Assembly: GCF_013364235.1 (NCBI RefSeq)
Contig: NZ_CP054919.1
Coordinates: 3,400,103-3,464,102 of the forward strand
Source: Kitasatospora sp. NA04385
GTDB lineage: Bacteria > Actinomycetota > Actinomycetes > Streptomycetales > Streptomycetaceae
Reading direction: 5' to 3'
DNA: 64,000 nt
Part shown: piece after piece, positions 25,665-34,210 of the stretch
How the letters are laid out: the number at the start of each line of letters is the position of its first letter
How positions within the stretch are numbered: position 1 is the first letter of the stretch
The notes under the pieces: generated by a model
The model's input: the letters and a program-made list of their open reading frames with translations, nothing else
The model's database searches: none
Told to the model about the DNA's origin: nothing
Program-made: the position numbers and the translations under genes

Positions 25665-27694
25665 TCCAGCACCTCCAGCGCGTCGTCGTAGTAGCCGTCG
25701 ATGTCGTCGAACAGCTCGTCCTCGCTGTCGCCGTCGCCCTCCAGCTGAGGACTGGAGCTCTGTGCGGGCAGCCGGGTCGGGAAGTCGTCATCCTGGGCGG
25801 CGGGCGGCAGCGGGGTACCGGAGCGCTCAGCGGACAGGCGGGCTGCCATCCGGCGTTCGCGCCGGTCCAGGACCTGCCCGTTGTCCCAGCGCTGGAGGAC
25901 CTGCTTGAGCGCGGCCACTGGGTCGGTGAAGCGATCGTTCCGAGCTGCAAGCGCACGGGCGTACTGGGCGGCCTCTGCCGAGAACGCGGTGCCCAACATG
26001 GGTGTGTGCTCCCACTCCAGGCAGTGCCAGGACCCGTCGGCCGGTTCCTGGAAGTAGACCGAGCGCACGTCCTCGTCGTTCACGCGGATCGGCCACTTGC
26101 CGGCCTGGATCCCGCCGTAGGGGCTGGCCTGGTTGCGGTGCCCGTCAAGGGCGGGCCCGTTGTAAAGCAGCCCGTTCACCTCGACGCCGTAGTGCTGGAT
26201 CGTCCGCCAGGCCACCCGGTGGAACTCCAGCGCGAGCTCGGGCCGAGCGGGCAACCGCAGACGCCCCGCCTTGCCGACACCGAGAGTGAACATCTCGTTC
26301 GGCGACAAGGCCAGACCCGGCCACTCCGGGATGGTGAGACCGTCGTGCTTGCCGGTGTGGTGGACGGTGACGATCCAATCGCGAATCACGTCCTCCAACT
26401 CGTGCAAGAACAGGAACGCCTGCTCTTCCAGCCCGATCCCCCGGCTGTGCAGGTCGGGCCCCTTGTAGGCGGGAAGGTGCTGGATCAACCCCTCCCGCAG
26501 AGTCCTGAAGAACCGCTCGACAGTGGGCTTGTCGGTCGGCTTCTTCGGCTGGGCGGGCTGGATGGAGATGCCCAGCCGCGCGCAGACTCCGATGACATGC
26601 GACGACAGGAACGCCTTCCCATGGTCGACGACGAGTGCCTCCGGCAGGCACCACGATTCCTCGGCCCCGTGCTCGGTGAACACCAGCCGCTGCGGGACTC
26701 CGTGCGGCGACCCCAGCACGGACCGTCCACCACTGCGACCGGTGATCGACTCGAACAGCACGCCGGCGACGTCGACGGCCTTGGTGGATACCGGTGTCAC
26801 CCTCAGCCCCAGGATCTGCCGGTCGAAGAGATCCTGGGCGACTGTCAGCTGAGCACGTACCCAGCGGCAGGTGACTGGCTCCATCGCAAACACGTCCAGG
26901 TCCTGAGTGTCCAGGATCAGCTACTCGCCCGGACGGGTCGCCCGCAGCCGTCCGTAGGTTCCCTGCGGGCGGGAAGCGATCGACCGTCGGCCCTTCGCCG
27001 AACCGGACACGGCATTGCGGCCCTTGGCCAGCTCCGCCAGCCGCCGGTAGGCCGTCGTCTTCGGCGGAACCTGGACGGCGCCTTCGCCGTGTTCGCGTTC
27101 CAGACGCTCCGCGACCCGCAGCAGGACCGCGCTCCGGGTGGGTGTCGACGCGTCCACCCCGGCGGCCAACTCCGCCAGCACTGCCGCGTCCCAGCGCGGA
27201 TCGACCGAGCTGCGGCGCCCGGTCCGCTTCCGCTCGTCCACCAGCGCGGCCTCGCCGGAGGCCCGGTACGCGGACACCCAGTTCTCCACCGTCCTGACCG
27301 AGACCTTCAGCTCGGCAGCCTTCGCCGCGTACTTGTCTTTCAGCGCCGCCTCCGGGGCGAATTGCGGACGCGGTTCACCCGGCCTTGCCGACTCCGCGTG
27401 ACCGGCGGCAAAGCCTGTCAGGACCTCGCGAACGTGCCCGGCGCGAGCAGTCACCTTCTCCCGCTCGTCCGCCGACAGGCCGGCCAGCACCAACCCGGGG
27501 TCGTCGGCGTCCACGGGCCCGGACCCCACTCCGCGGGCCCGAGCCACGAGCTCCGCCAGTGTCAGAGTGCGGTAGCCGCCGTCGCCGAGCGCACGCACCA
27601 TCACCGACCGGCCGTCGAACTCGACAACCTGAACCGGGTCTCCATCGAGCAGCAGCGTCGCCCCAGCCACAATCGTGACAACATGCCCGTTCAC
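25661..27694 (-). pseudogene. tniA: TniA/TnsB-type DDE transposase interrupted by in-frame TAG
   Basis: 678 codons from GTG 27694 in one frame, with TAG as codon 258 (26923-26921). Before it: a leader domain and an HTH (KAAELKVSVRTVENWVSAYR). After it: LILDTQDLDVFAM with the first catalytic Asp, ALVVDHGKAF with the second, and TVERFFRTLREGL with the Glu, in an rve-type catalytic core, then a Mu-like beta-barrel and an acidic tail that would contact TniB. Related enzymes read GEY-LVLDTQ here, so TAC to TAG is likely. A restart at GTG 26893 would lose the first catalytic Asp. The gene overlaps tnsA upstream and tniB downstream by 4 bp each, so nothing else is disrupted. Confidence 0.88.
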
Positions 27695-28464
27695 GCCACC
27701 ACCCCCAGCCGGACCTGGGTGGCGCCGCCCAGTGGGCGCGACAGATCCGCCAGCAGCCAGCCGCGCCAGAGCAGATGCAGGATCACCGGCCGGATGACGG
27801 CCGCCTCCCCCATCCCGGGCAGCGACCGCTCAAGGTGCGCGACCGGAACCGGCTCGTCCACGGCACCGATAACCGCCTCGGTCAGCTCTGGGTCGATCAT
27901 CGCGTCGCGGCGGTAGCCGGCCAGGAAGCGCACGTTCTCCAGCAGCACCGGGTCGGCTGAGGACCACACCTCGAAGTCCCAGCCCCTAGCGTGGGCCAGG
28001 CGCTCAGTCCACGCGAACTGTCTGGCCACCTTCGGATCGTCGAGGCGGTACGCGGCCTTCACGTCCACCACGGCCACCGAGCCGTCCGCACGGCCGAGCA
28101 ACAGATCAGGAACATGCCGACGTGTACGGCTGCCATCGGACCACTCAAGCCAGAACGGCTGAGCAGCGATCGAGACGACCTGCGGATCATGGTCGGCCAG
28201 CAGGATACGAGCCAACTCCAACCGGCTCTCGTAGACCACGTGCCCACCCGTCGTCGCCGACCAGTACCACCCCGAGTAGCACTGCCGACCCGCGAACCAG
28301 CGCATCTCCCGCACCGGCAGGCCCGCCAGAACGTCGTCGACCGACACCCGATCCAAGGAGGTGTCCACGAAGGCACCGCTCTCACCGCGGTAGCGCACCG
28401 CCACATCAGAGGCCGACGGCACGGATATGCCCTCGGTGATTAGAACATCAGACCAGCCAGTCAT
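27691..28464 (-). CDS. tnsA: TnsA-like endonuclease
   Basis: 257 residues from ATG 28464 (GGGAG upstream). The TnsA nuclease domain spans about 75-140: HVVYESRLELARILL (catalytic Glu about 79), RRHVPDLLL (Asp 120) and SVAVVDVKA (Lys 136), a restriction-enzyme-like E-D-x-K site. TnsA cuts the 5' strands so that the element moves by cut-and-paste rather than by cointegrates; its presence separates this element from Tn5053-type tniABQ transposons, which lack it. First gene of the operon, 190 bp from the right terminal repeat. Confidence 0.88.
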   Translation of the reverse strand: MTGWSDVLITEGISVPSASDVAVRYRGESGAFVDTSLDRVSVDDVLAGLPVREMRWFAGRQCYSGWYWSATTGGHVVYESRLELARILLADHDPQVVSIAAQPFWLEWSDGSRTRRHVPDLLLGRADGSVAVVDVKAAYRLDDPKVARQFAWTERLAHARGWDFEVWSSADPVLLENVRFLAGYRRDAMIDPELTEAVIGAVDEPVPVAHLERSLPGMGEAAVIRPVILHLLWRGWLLADLSRPLGGATQVRLGVVA

Positions 28465-28643
28465 GGCGCGACCATCTCCCGCCCGACGGACCGGGGCGGG
28501 GCGAACCGGCTTCAGATCACCCGTGATGGTGAAGAATCGAGGAATCGGTAGGCGCGCCCGCCGAACCGCCCCCTCACCGCCCCATTGATCTTGCACACAC
28601 GCAAGGTAGACGCAGATTCAGTGGGAAAGCGCACGGAGAAATG

Positions 28644-28658
28644 GGAACCTACATGACC
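28644..28658. repeat. Right transposon end: terminal repeat plus target duplication
   Basis: GGAACCTACA (28644-28653) is the exact inverse of the left terminus, followed by TGACC (28654-28658). A probable TnsB-site copy lies 26 bp inside (28611-28627; reads TTCCCACTGAATCTGCG inward). The duplication ends 9 nt before the stop codon of the NlpC/P60 gene. Confidence 0.9.
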
Positions 28659-28667
28659 GCCGGGTGC

Positions 28668-29975
28668 TCAGGGGCGGGCGTAGAAGTCCGGCCGTCCCAT
28701 GATCCAAAGGCTGGCCTGCTTGATGGCCGTGCCGGGGCGGGGGGCCTCGATCATCTGGTCGTCGCCGAGGTAGATGGCGACGTGGTAGATGTCGGCGGCG
28801 CGGCCGGTCTTGGTCCAGAACACCAGGTCTCCGGGGCGGAGTTGGGCGTAGCTGACCGGGGTGGACTCGGCGTACTGGTCGGCGGCGAAGTGGGTGAGCG
28901 CCTTGCCGCCGCGGCGCCAGGCCATCATGGTCAGGCCGGAGCAGTCGTAGCCCCCCGGGCCCTCGCCGCCCCAGATGTAGGGCAGGCCGACGACGGAGCG
29001 GGCGAAGGCGAGGGCGGCCGCGGAGCCGCCCGCCGACCAGGCGCTCTCGCGCTGCTGCGGGACGGCGTGGTGCCGGGCCGCCTCGGCGGCGGCCGCGGCG
29101 GCGGCCCGCTGCTCGGCCTCGGCCTGGGCCCGGCGGGCGGCCTCCTCGGCCTCGCGGGCGGCGATCGCGTCGAGCGCCTCCTGCCGCTGCCGTTCGAGTT
29201 CGACGGTGGTGTTGCGGGCGGTGGCGAGTTCGGCGAGCAGGGTCTCCCGGCGGGCGGCGGTCTCGGTGACCTTGGCCTGCTGCTCGGTGACGCGCCGCTG
29301 GGCCTGCTCCTTGGCGGTGCGGACCGCCCCGGCGGCGGCGCGGGCGGTGTCCTCGGCGGCGCGGGCCTCGTCGGCGGCGCGGGCGGCGGCCTTCGCGGTG
29401 GAGGTGGCGTCGTCGAGGATCTGCCTGGTCCGGGCTCCGGCGGTGCCGACGGCGGCGGCCCGGCCGGACAGCGAGGCGGTGCCGCGCGGGTCCAGCAGGG
29501 CGTTGACGGCCGAGAGCTGCGGGGTGGCGCCCTGCCGGTAGATCTCGGCGAGCAGTTCGGCGGCCCGGTCGGCGGCCTCGGTCCGGTCGGCTTCGGCGGC
29601 GGTCGAGCGCGCGGCGGCGCCCCTGGAGGCCTCCTCGGCCCGGCCGAGCCGGACCAGCGCGCCGTTGTACGCCTCGACGGCCTGTTCGGCGCTCTGCCCG
29701 GCCTGCTCCAACTCCCGCTGGGCGGCGGCCAGTCGTGCTTCGACGGCGGCGGTGTCGGCGGCCTTGGCGTCCGCGTCGGCGCGGGCCCGGTCGACGTCCT
29801 CGGCGGAGGGGAAGTCGGGCTGCGGCGGGTCGTCGGCGGGCCGGGCGGCGCGGACGGCCTCGGGGGCGCCCGCGGGGGCGGCCTCGGGGGCGGCGGCGGG
29901 GGCGTTCGCGGCCGGGAGCAGGGCGAGCACGGCGGCGGTGGCGAGGAGGAGGGTGGGGAGGAGCCTGCGCGGCAT
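28668..29975 (-). CDS. Secreted NlpC/P60 cell-wall hydrolase with coiled coil
   Basis: 435 residues. A signal peptide (RR start, LLPTLLLATAAVLALLPAAN) is followed by a low-complexity Ala/Pro stretch, a long coiled coil rich in Ala, Glu and Arg (about 55-310), and a C-terminal NlpC/P60 domain. Catalytic Cys 345 lies in GYDCSGLTM and His 398 in IYHVAIYLGDD. RipA-like enzymes of this plan cleave peptide crosslinks in peptidoglycan and the coiled coil is thought to restrain or position the enzyme. Start ATG 29975. The 3' end abuts the transposon insertion, which leaves the coding sequence intact. Confidence 0.92.
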   Translation of the reverse strand: MPRRLLPTLLLATAAVLALLPAANAPAAAPEAAPAGAPEAVRAARPADDPPQPDFPSAEDVDRARADADAKAADTAAVEARLAAAQRELEQAGQSAEQAVEAYNGALVRLGRAEEASRGAAARSTAAEADRTEAADRAAELLAEIYRQGATPQLSAVNALLDPRGTASLSGRAAAVGTAGARTRQILDDATSTAKAAARAADEARAAEDTARAAAGAVRTAKEQAQRRVTEQQAKVTETAARRETLLAELATARNTTVELERQRQEALDAIAAREAEEAARRAQAEAEQRAAAAAAAEAARHHAVPQQRESAWSAGGSAAALAFARSVVGLPYIWGGEGPGGYDCSGLTMMAWRRGGKALTHFAADQYAESTPVSYAQLRPGDLVFWTKTGRAADIYHVAIYLGDDQMIEAPRPGTAIKQASLWIMGRPDFYARP

Positions 29976-30272
29976 GACGGTCCCCTCTCGGCGGACGGTG
30001 GCGGTTCCTGACGATCAGCCGGATGTCGCATGAAGTGATCATCCGCTGACGCACCGCAAGATTCTCAGACCCGGCGGCGGCGCAGCGCCACCGCCATACG
30101 GCCGCCCGGGTGAGATGTCGGATTGTCGGAACGGGCCGGTGCGCCGCACGGACGGGACGTCCACGAACTCTACCGGCCGGGAGCCGCGCCGCCCCCGGTT
30201 TCAACGCTCCTTCAACAGCACCACCGCCAGCACCGGTACCCCCGCCAGCCCCGGCACCCCCGCCGACACCGG

Positions 30273-33020
30273 TCAGCGCACCCGACCCGAGGGCCGCCCC
30301 GGCCCGGTCGCGGTGGTCCGCGGCCGTCCGGCCCGGACGGTGCGCCGCCGCCGTTGGGCCCGGGCCCGCCGCGCCGGGTCGCCGTGCGCGGCCCCGGCCG
30401 CCCCCTCGGCGCCGGGGCCACCCGTCGCCCAGGCCGCGCCCCGCCCGGGACGGCGGCGGTGGGCCAGCGCCCGGGCGGCCATCCGCTCGGCCACCGCCTG
30501 CGCCTTCGGGTGGCCGGCCGGGACCTTGTCGGGCGCCCCGGCGATCAGGTCGAACAGCCAGGTGCGGGCCCGGTCCGTCCGGGCGTGCAGTCGGCGTTCG
30601 CGCCGGATCGCGCGCGCCATCCGCCGGGGGCGTCCGGTGTAGCGCCAGCGCGCCCACGGGCTGCCGGGGCGGCCCAGCCGGATCGCGCCGATCCAGGACA
30701 GGCCGGGCACCATGATGCCGAGCAGCCCCGTCCAGACCTTGCCCTTGAGCAGCGCGACCAGGGACACCAGCGCGTTGACCCCGATCACCGCGACCAGCCC
30801 CCAGCGGGTGTCCTGCCCGGGGACGACGCCGAGCGGCACGTAGCCGGTGAGCAGCAGCGCGGTGAGCAGGATGCCGAGGATCACCGCGTCCACCGACTTG
30901 CGGCCCTGCTCGCTCCAGTACACGTCGTCCAGGTGCAGGATCAGCGCGAACTCGTCCAGCACCAGCCCGCAGCCGATGCCGAAGGACAGGCCGAACCAGT
31001 CGGTCCAGGGGTGCCCGCCGTAGGTGGCGAAGGTGCCGATGCCGCCGAGCAGCAGGAAGCCCAGGCCGAACACCATGTGGTGGATGTGCAGCCCGCCGGG
31101 GGTGATGTTGCCGGGCCACCAGCGGACCTGGGCGCGGATCATCCGGGTGCTGAACCGGATGAACGCGAAGGAGGTGATGAACCCGACCAGCAGCAGGAAC
31201 AGCGGCTGCTTGTGGGCGTCCACGATGTGGTGGCGGTAGCCGTCCAGCAGTGCACTGATCATCGGGTGGTGCCTCTTCTTGCAGGGGGTGACGCGGGGTC
31301 GGGAGCCGCGGGTGCGCTCGGCCGCCCGGCGCGGGATCAGCGCGTGCGGGGAGTCCCGGTCGCTCGCGCCGGGGTTCTTCAGGAACAGCCGGGCCACCTC
31401 GCCGCCGAGGTTGACGCCGATCGCCAGCGCCAGCGCCAGCGCGACCGCCCGGGAGGCGGAGACCAGCCCGGACCCGGCGTGGCCCTGGGCGAAGGCCAGC
31501 ATGCCGAGGTAGAGCGCCGAACCGGGCATCAGCGGCCCGATCGCCGCGGTCACGTACGGCAGCGCGGAGGCCGACCGGTAGCGGGCCAGCAGCTGGCCGA
31601 ACAGGCCGACCAGGCCGGCCGCCAGGCCGGTGGCGACGATCGCCGAGACGCCCGCGTTGTGGGTGAGCACGCCGTACGTGGACCAGCCGACGGCGGCGTT
31701 CAGCACCACCATCGGCAGCGCCCGCCGGTCGGTCTGCAGCAGCATCGCGAAGGCCAGCGCCAGCACCATCGCGGCGACCAGCTGGACCGGCGGGTTGGCG
31801 GTGCCGCCCAGGCTCTCGTCCGGCCTGAGCCTGGCGTTGTAGTTGACGCCGACGTACAGCACCAGCATCACGCCGATGACGATGCCCGCGATCAGGTACA
31901 TCACCTCCAGCAGCCGGGCCGCGGCGGTGATGTAGAAGCCGGTCAGGCCGTCCTGGACGGCGGCGACCATCGCCCGGCCGGGCAGCAGCGCGAACAGTCC
32001 ACCGGTGATCACCACCGAACCGCGCAGGTGCAGTTCGTTGAAGGAGAGCAGGATGCCGCAGAGCGCGGCGGGCATCGCGGCGATCACGAACTGGTAGAAC
32101 TCCGGCAGCCCGCGGCGGGCGACGGCCGAGGCCAGCCGGTCGCCGACCACGGCGGTGGTGAACGCGGAGACGAACACCAGCCAGGCCGTGGAGTCGACCT
32201 GCCCGCCGACCAGGAAGGACGCCGCCCCGGCCAGCAGCCCGGTGGCCACCGCCATCAGCCACACCGGGTACGGGTGCCGGTTGCGGCGGATCCCGGCGAG
32301 GCGCCGGTACGCGTCGTTGACGGTGACCTGCTCGGCGGTGATGTCGGCGACCAGCTCGTACACGGCGGCCAGCCGGGTGTAGTCGGAGGTGCGGCGGCGC
32401 ACCACCCGGTCCGCGGTGACCGGCGGGTCGATCAGCGAGGGCTGGTGCGAGATCGAGATCAGCGTGAAGGTGACCTGCGGCTCGCAGTGGTCGAGCCGGT
32501 ACGCGTGGGCGATGCCGAGCATCGCGGCCTCCACGTCCTCGGCGGCCTCGCCGCTGGCCAGCAGCAGTTCGCCGATCCGCAGCGACAGGTCCAGCACCCG
32601 CGGCACGTTGCGCTGGGCCTGCGCACCGGCCGCGGGGTGCAGTTCGCGGGCGGTGCGCTCGAACGCCGGGCGCTCGGCCATCGGCGTCCGCAGCAGGGTG
32701 CGCATCCGGTCCGGCCAGGGGGCGTCGCCGGGGGCGCCCTTGTGCAGCTCGGCCAGGTCGATGCCGTGGGACGGGGTGTAGCCGGCCGCGTTCCACTCCT
32801 CGGGCGTCAGGGTGTCCTGGAGCAGCGGGTTGCGGCGGGGCCGGGCGGCCTCGGCGGACTCGGGGAGCGGGAGGTGGCCGAGCAGCCCCTCGGTCTGCAG
32901 CGGCTCCGGCGCGTGCGGCACGCTGACGGTCCGTCCGATCGGCGGCGCGTCCGGTCCGAGCAGCCCCTCGGTGGGCGGCGCTTCCTGCGCGGGCGCGCCC
33001 TCCGGCTCGCGATCGGACAC
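30273..33020 (-). CDS. ThrE-type threonine/serine exporter fused to a second membrane protein
   Basis: One uninterrupted frame of 915 codons. Residues 1 to about 586 form a ThrE-family exporter: an N-terminal cytoplasmic domain (RVLDLSLRIGELLLASGEAA, the start of the DUF1212 region) and about ten membrane helices with the DUF3815-like second half. The frame then continues through RTRGSRPRVTPCKKRHHP into what is usually a separate gene: ATG 31262, MISALLDGYRHHIVDAHKQP, six or so helices with GGLHIHHMVFGLGFLLLGGI and HLDDVYWSEQGRKSVDAVI, and a basic Arg-rich tail. GAAGAGG 9 bp before ATG 31262 looks like a working ribosome site, so the second part may also be made alone. Start GTG 33020 has GGAGGA upstream. 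Divergent from the CDF gene. Confidence 0.8.
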   Translation of the reverse strand: MSDREPEGAPAQEAPPTEGLLGPDAPPIGRTVSVPHAPEPLQTEGLLGHLPLPESAEAARPRRNPLLQDTLTPEEWNAAGYTPSHGIDLAELHKGAPGDAPWPDRMRTLLRTPMAERPAFERTARELHPAAGAQAQRNVPRVLDLSLRIGELLLASGEAAEDVEAAMLGIAHAYRLDHCEPQVTFTLISISHQPSLIDPPVTADRVVRRRTSDYTRLAAVYELVADITAEQVTVNDAYRRLAGIRRNRHPYPVWLMAVATGLLAGAASFLVGGQVDSTAWLVFVSAFTTAVVGDRLASAVARRGLPEFYQFVIAAMPAALCGILLSFNELHLRGSVVITGGLFALLPGRAMVAAVQDGLTGFYITAAARLLEVMYLIAGIVIGVMLVLYVGVNYNARLRPDESLGGTANPPVQLVAAMVLALAFAMLLQTDRRALPMVVLNAAVGWSTYGVLTHNAGVSAIVATGLAAGLVGLFGQLLARYRSASALPYVTAAIGPLMPGSALYLGMLAFAQGHAGSGLVSASRAVALALALAIGVNLGGEVARLFLKNPGASDRDSPHALIPRRAAERTRGSRPRVTPCKKRHHPMISALLDGYRHHIVDAHKQPLFLLLVGFITSFAFIRFSTRMIRAQVRWWPGNITPGGLHIHHMVFGLGFLLLGGIGTFATYGGHPWTDWFGLSFGIGCGLVLDEFALILHLDDVYWSEQGRKSVDAVILGILLTALLLTGYVPLGVVPGQDTRWGLVAVIGVNALVSLVALLKGKVWTGLLGIMVPGLSWIGAIRLGRPGSPWARWRYTGRPRRMARAIRRERRLHARTDRARTWLFDLIAGAPDKVPAGHPKAQAVAERMAARALAHRRRPGRGAAWATGGPGAEGAAGAAHGDPARRARAQRRRRTVRAGRPRTTATGPGRPSGRVR

Positions 33021-33227
33021 GGCACTTCCTCCACCACCCCGGCCGCCCGCCCGGTCGGGGCGGCCTCCTGGCCTCCACCTTGCCCGATCGGCGGCGCGGG
33101 TGCGAACAGCGCGTGACGTGGGCCGCGCCACCCCGGCCCGGCCCCCGGCCCGGCCGTCCGGCGCCGGGAGGACATGCCCCGCACCGCTCCGGGGCGGCGG
33201 GTCGCGGATCGGACACAATGGCCGGTG

Positions 33228-34181
33228 ATGAGCGAGCAACGGACGGTGACCGGCACCCCCGGGGACAGCGGCGGCGAGAGCGTCACCACGGTGGTCGTCG
33301 CGGGCCTCTGCAACCTCGGCATCGCGTTCGCCAAGGCCGTGGCGGGCGCGATCAGCGGCTCCAGCGCGATGCTCTCCGAGGCCGCGCACTCCTTCGCCGA
33401 CACCGTCACCGAGGTGCTGCTCTTCCTCTCGCTCAAGCGCAGCGCCCGCCCCGCCGACGACGAGCACCCGCTCGGCTACGGCCGCGAGCGCTACCTGTGG
33501 GCGCTGCTCGCCTCCTTCGCGACCTTCGTCGGCGGCGCGGTGTTCTCGATCCACGACGGCATCCACACCTTCCAGTACGGCGAGGAGCTGGGCAGCCCGG
33601 CCCTCTCCTACCTGATCCTGGCCGTCGCCTTCGTCCTGGAGTCCGTCTCGCTCTCCCGGACGGTCCGCCAGCTGCGCGGCGAGACCCGCCGGCACCGGGT
33701 CGGCGGCTACCGCTACCTGCGGCACACCCCGGACACCGCCGTGAAGGCGGTCTTCCTGGAGGACTGCGCCGCCCTGGTCGGCCTGCTGTTCGCCTTCGGC
33801 GGCCTGCTCGGCGCCCAGCTCACCGGTGACGCCCTGTGGGACGGCCTGGCCTCCGTGCTGATCGGCGCCCTGCTCGCCTGGGTCGCCTACGTCCTGGCCC
33901 GGGACAACGCCTCGCTGCTGATCGGCCGCTCCCTCCCCGAGCGCGACGAGCGCGCCATCACCGAGGCCCTGACCGCCCAGCCCCAGGTCGTCCGGGTCCT
34001 CGACCTGGTCACCAGCGTGCACGGCCCCGATGACGTCCTGGTCGCCGCCAAGGTCGACTTCGCCGACCTCGCCACCGCCACCGACATCGAGACCGCCTGC
34101 GACCGCGCCGAACGCGCCGTCCGCCACGCCGTCCCCTCCGTCACCCGGGTCTACCTCGACCCCACCCCGCCCCGCACCTGA
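33228..34181 (+). CDS. Cation diffusion facilitator (CDF) metal exporter
   Basis: 317 residues. Six membrane helices; TM2 carries the metal-binding pair in SSAMLSEAAHSFADTVTEVL (His and Asp), TM5 a second Asp in VFLEDCAALVGLLFA. The cytoplasmic C-terminal domain (VVRVLDLVTSVHGPDDVLVA, then KVDFAD) has the CDF ferredoxin-like fold. Exports Zn2+ or a similar divalent ion in exchange for protons. Start ATG 33228; a longer frame from 33174 is less likely. Ends at a hairpin shared with the convergent TPR gene. Confidence 0.92.
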   Translation: MSEQRTVTGTPGDSGGESVTTVVVAGLCNLGIAFAKAVAGAISGSSAMLSEAAHSFADTVTEVLLFLSLKRSARPADDEHPLGYGRERYLWALLASFATFVGGAVFSIHDGIHTFQYGEELGSPALSYLILAVAFVLESVSLSRTVRQLRGETRRHRVGGYRYLRHTPDTAVKAVFLEDCAALVGLLFAFGGLLGAQLTGDALWDGLASVLIGALLAWVAYVLARDNASLLIGRSLPERDERAITEALTAQPQVVRVLDLVTSVHGPDDVLVAAKVDFADLATATDIETACDRAERAVRHAVPSVTRVYLDPTPPRT

Positions 34182-34210
34182 CCGGCCGGGCGGGGCGGGG
34201 AGCCGGTCAG
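34178..34210. terminator. Bidirectional hairpin terminator
   Basis: Perfect stem CTGACCGGC (34178-34186) / GCCGGTCAG (34202-34210). It contains the stop codons of both convergent genes (CDF and TPR). Confidence 0.7.

Larger units (their letters stand above)
17900..28653. mobile_element. Tn7-like transposon (TnsA, TniA/TnsB, TniB/TnsC, TniQ/TnsD)
   Basis: 10,754 bp bounded by perfect 10-bp inverted repeats and a 5-bp duplication TGACC, the duplication length of Tn7. The right end carries a leftward, fully overlapping operon tnsA-tniA-tniB-tniQ (28464 to 21616); five cargo genes fill 18.1-21.6 kb. Base composition is visibly less GC-rich than the flanks. The right end is 14 bp beyond the stop codon of the NlpC/P60 gene, with the tnsA side nearest the gene, as in Tn7 at glmS. 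Internal repeats near both ends (TTCCCA-TGA-TC-TGCG type) probably bind the transposase. An in-frame TAG in tniA suggests it no longer moves on its own. Confidence 0.9.
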
